DNA from: Flavobacteriales bacterium
GTDB taxonomy: Bacteria > Bacteroidota > Bacteroidia > Flavobacteriales > Flavobacteriaceae
Reading direction: 5' to 3'
NCBI GenBank assembly: GCA_027032855.1
Contig: JALVLX010000159.1
Coordinates: 1-9,751 of the forward strand
Length of the DNA stretch: 9,751 nucleotides
The notes below the pieces were generated by a model that did no database searches, was not told the DNA's origin, and worked only from the letters and a program-made list of their open reading frames with translations. This document shows, one piece after another, positions 3,542 through 9,751 of this stretch (positions are counted from its first letter, which is position 1; every line of letters begins with the position of its first letter). The position numbers and the translations under genes were made by a program.

Positions 3542-6061
3542 ATGAATAGTGAAGAGAGAATAATTCCTATTAATATCGAAGATGAGATGAAATCATCGTA
3601 CATAGATTATTCTATGTCGGTGATTGTATCAAGGGCATTGCCTGATGTGCGCGACGGTTTGAAACCTGTTCACCGTCGTGTGTTATTTGGTATGCACGGA
3701 TTAGGATTAGCTTCAAACAAGGCTTATAAAAAATCGGCAAGGGTTGTCGGTGAGGTTTTAGGTAAATACCACCCGCACGGTGACAGTTCGGTTTACGACG
3801 CTATGGTACGTATGGCTCAAGAGTGGAGCATGCGCTATCAAATGGTTGACGGACAAGGTAACTTCGGGTCCATCGACGGTGATAGTCCGGCAGCTATGCG
3901 TTATACGGAGGTGCGGATGCAAAAGATTTCGGAGGCCATGCTATCTGATATCGATAAAGAAACGGTTGATTTTGTCAATAATTTTGATGATACACTACAA
4001 GAGCCGACTGTTTTACCATCCAAAATTCCGAGTTTGCTCATCAACGGTGCTTCAGGTATTGCGGTAGGTATGGCAACCAATATGCCACCACACAATTTGA
4101 CGGAGGTTATCAATGGAACAGTCGCTTATATCGATAATCCGGAAATCAGTGTTGAAGGGTTGATGGAGTATATCAAAGCTCCTGATTTTCCTACAGGCGG
4201 TGTCATTTACGGTTATCAAGGTGTAAAAGATGCTTTTATGACCGGACGCGGACGTATTGTTCTGCGTGGTAAAACGCATTTTGAAGAAATCAAAGGACGT
4301 GAAGCCATTATAGTTACCGAAGTGCCATATCAAGTCAATAAGGCGGATATGATCAAAAAAACCGCAGACTTGGTCAACGATAAGAAACTGGAAGGTATTG
4401 CCGACATAAAAGATGAATCTGACCGTAAAGGTATGCGCATTGTATATTATTTGAAGCGCGATGCCATTCCCAATGTGGTTTTGAACAAACTCTTTAAATA
4501 TACGGCACTGCAATCTACATTTAATGTAAACAATATTGCTTTGGTCAACGGCAGACCCGAAATGTTGAATCTCAAAGATTTGATTCGTGAGTTTGTCAAC
4601 CACCGTCACGAAGTGGTAACACGAAGAACGCAATACGAATTACGTAAAGCTGAAGAGCGTGCACACATCTTGGAAGGTTTGATTATTGCTTCAGATAATA
4701 TTGACGAAGTGATTGCCATTATCAGAGCTTCCAAAAATGCTGAAGAAGCCCGAGAACGTTTGAGAGAACGTTTCAAACTGTCTGAAATTCAAGCTCGTGC
4801 TATTGTAGAGATGCGCTTGCGTCAGTTAACCGGATTGGAACAAGACAAGTTGCGTAGCGAATATGAAGAATTGATGAAAACCATCGCCGACTTAAAAGAT
4901 ATTTTGGCTAAAAAAGAACGCCGTATGCAAATCATCAAAGACGAATTGCTCGAAATGCAAGAAAAATTTGGTGATGAACGTCGTACGGAAATTAATTTTG
5001 CCGGTGGTGATGTCAGTATCGAAGATTTGATCCCCGACCATAAGGTTGTAATTACCATTTCGCATGCCGGTTATATCAAGCGTACGTTGTTGTCCGAATA
5101 CAAAGCGCAAAAACGTGGCGGTACCGGACAAAAAGGTGTGAAAACCCGTAGTGAAGATTTCTTAGAACACATATTTGTGGCGTCAAATCACGAGTATTTA
5201 CTGTTCTTTACACAAAAAGGAAAAGTCTTTTGGATGCGTGTCTTTGAGGTGCCGGAAGGTAGCAAAGTTTCAAAAGGACGAGCTATTCAAAACTTGATAA
5301 ACATCGATTCTGATGACAAAGTCAAAGCGTTTTTGAATACTAAAGACCTTAAAGACCAAGATTATATCAATTCGCATTATGTATTGATGGTGACCAAAAA
5401 CGGTGTGGTCAAAAAAACTTTATTGGAGCAATATTCAAGACCGCGCCAAAACGGTATTGCAGCCATTACCATACGTGAAGGTGACGAACTGCTCGATGCC
5501 AAACTCACTGACGGAAACAGCCAAATTATGTTGGCGGCACGTAGCGGCAAAGCCATTCGTTTTGAAGAAAGTAAGATTAGAGGAATGGGACGTACAGCTT
5601 CAGGAGTACGTGGTATTACACTAGCAGACGACAAAGATGAAGTAGTTGGCACGGTTTCTGTAAGTGATATGTCAAAAGATATATTGGTGGTGTCAGAAAA
5701 AGGTTACGGCAAACGATCCAAATTGGAAGATTACCGTATAACCAATCGAGGTGGAAAAGGTGTGAAAACCATCAATATTACTGACAAAACAGGTGCTTTG
5801 GTTGCCTTAAAAGATGTAACAGATGATGACGATTTGATGATTATTACCAAAAAAGGTTTGACTATTCGCATTCCTGTAGCTGATCTGAGGGTGATGGGAC
5901 GTGCCACGCAAGGTGTAAAACTCATCAATATTAAAGAAAATGATGCTATTGCAGCGGTTGCAAAGGTGATGCATAATGAAGATGAAATAGTAGATGAAGA
6001 GGCTCTCGAAGCAGAAAATGATCAGGAACAAAATCAAGAAAATAACAACGAAACAAAATAA
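3542..6061 (+). CDS. gyrA: DNA gyrase subunit A
   Basis: 839 residues. With GyrB it forms the cytoplasmic A2B2 enzyme that introduces negative supercoils using ATP. The N-terminal winged-helix and tower region begins at SSYIDYSMSVIVSRALPDVRDGLKPVHRR. The catalytic tyrosine is Tyr121 in AAMRYTE. The quinolone-binding positions equivalent to E. coli Ser83 and Asp87 are Ser82 and Asp86 (HPHGDSSVYD), both in the susceptible state. A coiled coil lies around 430-480. The C-terminal beta-pinwheel contains a GyrA box, Q523-KRGGTG529, which distinguishes GyrA from ParC. The last 30 or so residues are an acidic, Asn/Gln-rich tail. Length fits the Bacteroidota form, somewhat shorter than E. coli. The start ATG begins MNSEERIIPINIE, as expected for the family. 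A secreted TPR gene follows after 27 bases with no terminator between, so the two are probably co-transcribed. Confidence 0.98.
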   Translation: MNSEERIIPINIEDEMKSSYIDYSMSVIVSRALPDVRDGLKPVHRRVLFGMHGLGLASNKAYKKSARVVGEVLGKYHPHGDSSVYDAMVRMAQEWSMRYQMVDGQGNFGSIDGDSPAAMRYTEVRMQKISEAMLSDIDKETVDFVNNFDDTLQEPTVLPSKIPSLLINGASGIAVGMATNMPPHNLTEVINGTVAYIDNPEISVEGLMEYIKAPDFPTGGVIYGYQGVKDAFMTGRGRIVLRGKTHFEEIKGREAIIVTEVPYQVNKADMIKKTADLVNDKKLEGIADIKDESDRKGMRIVYYLKRDAIPNVVLNKLFKYTALQSTFNVNNIALVNGRPEMLNLKDLIREFVNHRHEVVTRRTQYELRKAEERAHILEGLIIASDNIDEVIAIIRASKNAEEARERLRERFKLSEIQARAIVEMRLRQLTGLEQDKLRSEYEELMKTIADLKDILAKKERRMQIIKDELLEMQEKFGDERRTEINFAGGDVSIEDLIPDHKVVITISHAGYIKRTLLSEYKAQKRGGTGQKGVKTRSEDFLEHIFVASNHEYLLFFTQKGKVFWMRVFEVPEGSKVSKGRAIQNLINIDSDDKVKAFLNTKDLKDQDYINSHYVLMVTKNGVVKKTLLEQYSRPRQNGIAAITIREGDELLDAKLTDGNSQIMLAARSGKAIRFEESKIRGMGRTASGVRGITLADDKDEVVGTVSVSDMSKDILVVSEKGYGKRSKLEDYRITNRGGKGVKTINITDKTGALVALKDVTDDDDLMIITKKGLTIRIPVADLRVMGRATQGVKLINIKENDAIAAVAKVMHNEDEIVDEEALEAENDQEQNQENNNETK

Positions 6062-6088
6062 TAATTACAAACTTAAATTTTAAAACCA

Positions 6089-7354
6089 ATGAAAAGATTA
6101 ACTTTTATTTTATTGACATTTATAGGTTTTAGTGTTTTTGCACAAAAATCAGAAGTCAAATCAGCTGAAAAAGCTTATAAAAAAGGTGATATTGATACAG
6201 CTCAAACGATGATTAAAAAAGCTTGCAAACTTAAAGATCAGGCTGATGACAAAACTAAAGCTCGTATCATGTTTGTTAAAGCTCAAATTTTAGCAAAACA
6301 AGGTGCTAGTGATTTAGATAATTATAGAAAGGCTTTAAAGGCAATTAGAAAATTGAAAGCATTTGAAAGAGAAATTGGAAAGAAAAGATATACCAAAGAT
6401 GCAAACAATTTGAAAGCTCAAATTTCAAATGAAGTTCTTAATGTTGTTAATGATGATTTGTCTAAAAAGAACTATAAAGAGTTAGAAAAATCCGCAATGA
6501 TAGCTTATAATCTTAAAAAAGATGATGAGTATAAATATTTTGCTGCGGTTGCTGCTTTGGTTAATGAAAATTATGAAAATGCCAAAAAACTTTTGAAAGA
6601 ATTGTATGACAGTGGTTATACCGGCGTAACTGAATATGTATCAATGATTGATAAATCAACCGGAAAACGCGTAAATGTTGGTAGTGAAAAACAAGCAAAA
6701 CTTTTGGAAATGGCAGGCACACATACGGACATGAAGAAAGAAAAAACAAAAAGCCGTCGTCCGGATATCATCGCAAAACTTTTGTATGTTTATGGTAAAT
6801 TAGGTAAAGATGAAGATGCAATCAACTTTATTAATAATGCCAAGAAAGAAGATCCGAATAATTTAGATCTAATAATTGGTGAAGGTAATTATTACTTGAA
6901 AAAAGGTGATAATGAAAAATTTGCAGCTACAATGCAAAAAGCTGTTGAGTTGGATCCTAAGAATAAGATACTTAATTACAATTTGGCTATTGGATATAAG
7001 GAACTTAAAAAGTACGACGAAGCTAAAAAGTATTTTGAAAAAGCAATTGAGTTGGACCCTAAATTTACAGATGCTTATTTAGGACTAGTTGAGATTACCT
7101 TAGTTCCTGCAAAAGCTATTGGAGAAGAGTTGAATAAAGAAGAAGTTTTGGCAAATGAAAAATTGTATAATAAATACAATAATCAACTTATGGATATCTA
7201 TCGTAAAGTTTTGCCTTACTTTGAAAAGATTTTAGAGATAAATCCTGATGATCAAACGACCATGAAAAAGTTAAAAACTATCTACCGCGAGTTGGATATG
7301 ATGGATAAATATAAAGAAATTAAAGCCAAGTTAGACGCTATGGGTGGTAAGTAA
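6089..7354 (+). CDS. secreted tetratricopeptide-repeat protein
   Basis: 421 residues. A signal peptide covers 1-18 (MKRLTFILLTFIGFSVFA|Q); there is no cysteine at the cleavage site, so it is not a lipoprotein and is likely periplasmic. The mature protein is lysine-rich and helical. Degenerate TPR-like helices occupy about 20-200. Three 34-residue repeats are recognisable at about 224-258, 259-292 and 293-326, the last two ending in the classical ELDP (KAVELDPKN, KAIELDPKF). Another TPR-like segment near 370-400 contains ILEINPDD. TPR arrays bind other proteins; no enzymatic motif is seen. The gene starts 27 bases after gyrA with no intervening terminator and ends at a strong terminator, so it is probably the second gene of a gyrA operon. 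Its partner and role are unknown. Confidence 0.88.
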   Translation: MKRLTFILLTFIGFSVFAQKSEVKSAEKAYKKGDIDTAQTMIKKACKLKDQADDKTKARIMFVKAQILAKQGASDLDNYRKALKAIRKLKAFEREIGKKRYTKDANNLKAQISNEVLNVVNDDLSKKNYKELEKSAMIAYNLKKDDEYKYFAAVAALVNENYENAKKLLKELYDSGYTGVTEYVSMIDKSTGKRVNVGSEKQAKLLEMAGTHTDMKKEKTKSRRPDIIAKLLYVYGKLGKDEDAINFINNAKKEDPNNLDLIIGEGNYYLKKGDNEKFAATMQKAVELDPKNKILNYNLAIGYKELKKYDEAKKYFEKAIELDPKFTDAYLGLVEITLVPAKAIGEELNKEEVLANEKLYNKYNNQLMDIYRKVLPYFEKILEINPDDQTTMKKLKTIYRELDMMDKYKEIKAKLDAMGGK

Positions 7355-7375
7355 TTTCAAGTTTTTGAATAAATT

Positions 7376-7413
7376 AATACAGCCGGGAATTAATTTCCCG
7401 GCTGTATTTTTTT
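7376..7413 (+). terminator. strong terminator of the gyrA-TPR unit
   Basis: A 14-bp stem (7376-7389 with 7395-7408, core CAGCCGGGAA/TTCCCGGCTG) with a 5-base loop is followed by seven T residues (7407-7413). It begins 22 bases after the TPR gene stop codon. Confidence 0.92.
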
Positions 7414-7696
7414 ATCGATATTTTGGACAGGTTGTAATAACAGCTTGATTTTTTCTTTTCATTTCCTATTTAGGTAGCTTTTATAAAATTTATATAACTT
7501 GTTCCGGTATAAAGTATTTTTCGTTTTCGTGATTTTTATTTAAAATTTAAGAAAACTGCACTTTGCACACTCCTTGGGATAACATCTAAGTATCTACCAT
7601 TTTCTTTGTATAGCCATAATTTGAAACAAATAATTTTTTTTGAGATTTACAGACTATTGCAATGGTCTTATGCTTTTTTATTTATGTTACAAGTAC
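7414..7696. other. non-coding gap between two convergent terminators
   Basis: About 280 AT-rich bases lie between the TPR-gene terminator and the ompA terminator. I see no reading frame with a plausible product, no good TAnnTTTG promoter in either direction, and no strong inverted repeat. The longest notable small frame, on the - strand, codes for 16 residues only. It may be decayed sequence. Confidence 0.6.
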
Positions 7697-7730
7697 AAAA
7701 AAACCGTTCCGACAACGTCGGAACGGTTTT
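7697..7730 (-). terminator. ompA intrinsic terminator
   Basis: A perfect 14-bp stem (AAAACCGTTCCGAC 7700-7713 with GTCGGAACGGTTTT 7717-7730) closes on a 3-base loop. On the - strand it runs into seven T residues (complement of 7697-7703). It begins 30 bases past the ompA stop codon. Confidence 0.92.
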
Positions 7731-7760
7731 GTTAATTATGTTTAAGATTCTATAGTAAAA

Positions 7761-9113
7761 TTATTTTACTAAGTTGATTTCAACACGTCTGTTTTTAGCT
7801 CTACCTGAACGGGTTCTGTTAGAAGCAATAGGTTTAGTTTCACCGTAACCTTTAGCATTCAATTTAGCTTTAACGCCATGCTCTTTCAAATAGCTAACAA
7901 CAGCATCAGCTCTTTTTTGAGATAATGTCATATTTGATTTAGCGCTACCAACACTGTCAGTATGACCTTCAACGTCAAATTCTGCAGTAGGGTATTGAAC
8001 TAAGATAGCAACAACTTTTTCAAGAGTAGCAATAGTTTCAGGTTTGAAGGTAGCTTTACCTGTATCAAAATAGATAACTTTAGCATATTCGTTCAATTGC
8101 TTTTGAACTTCTTTGGTAACTTCAGGACAACCTTGGTTAGCTATAGTACCCGCAACTTCAGGACAAGCGTCATCTTTGTCTAATACACCGTCTTTATCTG
8201 TGTCAGCCCAAGGACAACCTTGGTTAGCAACAGGGCCGGCAACTTTAGGACATTTGTCTTTAGAATCTGTAACACCGTCACCGTCAGCATCAGGACAACC
8301 GTTTAATGCAGGAACACCGGCTACATCAGGACAAGCATCTTTAGAGTCGATGATACCGTCACCGTCAGAATCAGGACAGCCATTGAATTTAGTTAAACCT
8401 GGTACGTCAGGACAGTTATCTTTTGAGTCGATGATACCGTCGCCGTCAGAATCAGGACAGCCGTTATATTTAGCCAAACCTTTAACTTTCGGGCAATCAT
8501 CATCTTTGTCATAAATACCGTCACCGTCAGTGTCAACACCACCAAATCTTACAGCAACACCAATTCCGTGTTGGAAATAAGGAGCAATGTTAGCGTCAAA
8601 TACATGGTGATATGCACTTTCCATAAATAAGCCGATATTATCATTTACCCAATATTCTAAACCTAAACCACCGTTTAAGTCTCCTGCGTTTTCTTTTTCA
8701 ACCCAGTTGTATCCACCACCGGCAAAAATATAAGGTTGTAATTTTTTCTCTACTTTACAAATATTGTATTTAACATCTAAGTCGGTGTTAACATAAGTTA
8801 AATGAGTGTCGGTATCACCTAACTTTGTGATTTTGTTCATTTTTACAGAACCTACTAAGCTAAATTTGTCACCTAAATATCTACCTACTCTAAAATCAGA
8901 AAGAGCAAAACCGGAATTGTAGTGATCGAAGTTAAAGTAATCTTTAAATAACTTATCACTGGCATAACTAAAATTAGTTTGTTCTCCGGTAGGGTAGAAA
9001 TCTACCGCATTATGACCTACTTTTACTAACCACGGATGGTTTTTGTCTTGAGCATTGGCAGCAACGGTTACTAACACGATTACTGCTAATAATAATTGGT
9101 TTAATCTTTTCAT
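7761..9113 (-). CDS. OmpA-family outer membrane porin with thrombospondin type-3 repeats
   Basis: 450 residues in four parts. A signal peptide runs to about 22 (VAANA|QD). A beta-barrel-like region spans about 25-192, rich in alternating strands and ending in HGIGVAVRFGG. A calcium-binding stalk of five TSP3 repeats covers 194-330, each about 27 residues of the form DxDGDGxxDxxDxCP. The OmpA C-terminal domain (about 340-450) carries VIYFDTGKATF, EGHTDSVG and LSQKRADAV. Asp386 and Arg401 match the pair that binds diaminopimelate of peptidoglycan in E. coli OmpA. The protein would anchor the outer membrane to the cell wall and is likely abundant. The start MKRLNQLLLAVIVLV gives a proper signal peptide, and the sequence AAGGAT directly before the ATG is a rare hint of a Shine-Dalgarno. 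It has its own promoter and a strong terminator. The fourth repeat has a two-residue insertion (WA). Confidence 0.95.
   Translation of the reverse strand: MKRLNQLLLAVIVLVTVAANAQDKNHPWLVKVGHNAVDFYPTGEQTNFSYASDKLFKDYFNFDHYNSGFALSDFRVGRYLGDKFSLVGSVKMNKITKLGDTDTHLTYVNTDLDVKYNICKVEKKLQPYIFAGGGYNWVEKENAGDLNGGLGLEYWVNDNIGLFMESAYHHVFDANIAPYFQHGIGVAVRFGGVDTDGDGIYDKDDDCPKVKGLAKYNGCPDSDGDGIIDSKDNCPDVPGLTKFNGCPDSDGDGIIDSKDACPDVAGVPALNGCPDADGDGVTDSKDKCPKVAGPVANQGCPWADTDKDGVLDKDDACPEVAGTIANQGCPEVTKEVQKQLNEYAKVIYFDTGKATFKPETIATLEKVVAILVQYPTAEFDVEGHTDSVGSAKSNMTLSQKRADAVVSYLKEHGVKAKLNAKGYGETKPIASNRTRSGRAKNRRVEINLVK
8124..8534 (-). repeat. 81-bp repeats encoding the TSP3 stalk of OmpA
   Basis: Five in-frame units of 81 bases (one has six extra bases) encode the TSP3 repeats. 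Units two and three are closest: 8344-8381 and 8425-8462 are the same apart from one third-position base, exactly 81 bases apart. Such identity suggests recent duplication or gene conversion, and makes stalk length prone to change. Confidence 0.85.
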
Positions 9114-9141
9114 ATCCTTTATTGTTTAATATAATTTTGAG

Positions 9142-9149
9142 CAAAAATA
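9142..9149 (-). promoter_or_regulatory. putative ompA promoter, -7 element
   Basis: Read on the - strand this is TATTTTTG, a full match to TAnnTTTG, 28 bases upstream of the ompA ATG, within the 63-base gap after kbl. The -33 region is only a T-rich run (9162-9170), without a clear TTG. Separate transcription from kbl is inferred. Confidence 0.5.
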
Positions 9150-9176
9150 ATAAAAAAATCTAAAAAAAACTATTTT

Positions 9177-9751
9177 TTAAATCACATTTAATTTTTTTCC
9201 GATTTTTTCAAAAGCAGATAAGGCTTTGTCAAGGTGTTCCGTTGTATGTGCAGCGGACAATTGAACCCTGATTCGAGCTTTTCCTTTCGGAACAACAGGG
9301 TAGAAAAATCCGATAACATAAATACCTTCGTCCAATAATTGTGCTGCCATATCTTGTGATAATTTGGCGTCATACAACATCACCGGAATAATCGGCGATT
9401 CACTGTGACCAATGTCAAATCCTAATTTACTCATACCTGCTTTAAAATATTCGGTATTGTGTTGCAATCTTTCCAATAATTCGTTGCTGCCGGATATCAT
9501 ATCCAAAACTTTAAGCGCACCACCGACTATTTCAGGGGCTAACGAATTTGAGAATAGATAAGGACGTGAGCGTTGACGCAACATTTCGATGATTTCCTTA
9601 CGTCCGGTTGTGTAACCTCCCATTGCGCCGCCTAATGCTTTTCCTAATGTGCCGGTAATGATATCGATTTTACCCATCACATTTTTAAGCTCTACGGTGC
9701 CACGTCCGGTTTTGCCTAAAACTCCTACGGCGTGACTTTCGTCAACCATAG
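9177..9751 (-). CDS. kbl: 2-amino-3-ketobutyrate CoA ligase (glycine C-acetyltransferase), C-terminal part
   Basis: The final 190 or so residues of a PLP enzyme of the alpha-oxoamine synthase family; the 5' half lies beyond the right edge. The visible part opens with MVDESHAVGVLGKTGRGT, an internal segment holding the Asp and His that contact the cofactor. It is followed by TGTLGKALGGA, where the lysine encoded at 9639-9641 forms the Schiff base with PLP. SRPYLFSNSLAP, IIPVML and GFFYPVVPKGKARIR follow, all nearly identical to E. coli Kbl, which sets it apart from BioF or HemA. It cleaves 2-amino-3-ketobutyrate with CoA to glycine and acetyl-CoA, the second step of threonine breakdown after threonine dehydrogenase. 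No clear terminator separates it from ompA, 63 bases downstream, so some read-through is possible. Confidence 0.95.
   Translation of the reverse strand, partial: MVDESHAVGVLGKTGRGTVELKNVMGKIDIITGTLGKALGGAMGGYTTGRKEIIEMLRQRSRPYLFSNSLAPEIVGGALKVLDMISGSNELLERLQHNTEYFKAGMSKLGFDIGHSESPIIPVMLYDAKLSQDMAAQLLDEGIYVIGFFYPVVPKGKARIRVQLSAAHTTEHLDKALSAFEKIGKKLNVI

Noticed and set aside
4052..4633. A 193-codon open frame on the - strand inside gyrA
   Set aside because: It is antisense to the strongly conserved gyrase sequence, shows no domain or signal, and has no promoter or context.
7414..7475. A 16-codon - strand frame (MKRKNQAVITTCPKYR) in the convergent gap
   Set aside because: It is very short, has no promoter or recognisable homologue, and such frames are expected by chance.
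8113..8514. A 133-codon open frame on the + strand antisense to ompA, rich in Ser, Gln and Pro
   Set aside because: It is the mirror of the 81-bp TSP3 repeats, lies wholly inside a well-supported gene, and its repetitive composition is explained by the repeat coding on the other strand.

Overview
The window looks like ordinary chromosomal sequence from a Bacteroidota bacterium, most likely a flavobacterium-like member. It is AT-rich, start codons mostly lack a Shine-Dalgarno sequence, and several genes are preceded by copies of the Bacteroidota -7 promoter element TAnnTTTG. The protein set also fits: a GyrA of 839 residues, an OmpA porin carrying thrombospondin type-3 repeats, a carboxypeptidase-D-like regulatory domain protein, and secreted proteins whose signal peptides end in A-Q.

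Layout, left to right. The last codons of a + strand gene that matches the PriA C-terminus end at 80. A convergent spacer (81-244) holds two different 7-bp tandem repeats and a small G+C-rich patch. Two - strand genes follow: rnz (RNase Z, tRNA 3' end processing) and, upstream of it and separated by a terminator, a thioredoxin-fold protein whose CxxC motif is reduced to CNVG. A divergent intergenic region (1594-1822) carries promoters in both directions and a 10-bp inverted repeat. The + strand gene kbp (BON + LysM, cytoplasmic K+-binding protein family) ends in a strong terminator that abuts the convergent - strand gene for a secreted carboxypeptidase-D-like regulatory domain protein. A 420-bp non-coding, repeat-rich region (3122-3541) precedes gyrA.

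gyrA (DNA gyrase subunit A) is followed after 27 bp by a secreted TPR protein. The pair probably forms an operon ending at a 14-bp-stem terminator. A 406-bp convergent gap then holds two facing terminators and no gene. On the - strand come ompA (barrel, five TSP3 repeats, peptidoglycan-binding domain) and the C-terminal part of kbl (2-amino-3-ketobutyrate CoA ligase, threonine degradation), which runs off the right edge.

The genes belong to unrelated housekeeping processes: replication restart, tRNA maturation, DNA supercoiling, envelope structure, K+ response and amino-acid catabolism. They do not form one pathway. I see no phage, insertion sequence, CRISPR array, toxin-antitoxin pair, tRNA or rRNA. 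I do not find evidence for a new multi-gene system. The most interesting leads are small: the monothiol thioredoxin-like protein, the gyrA-TPR gene pair, and the short-period tandem repeats confined to intergenic spacers.
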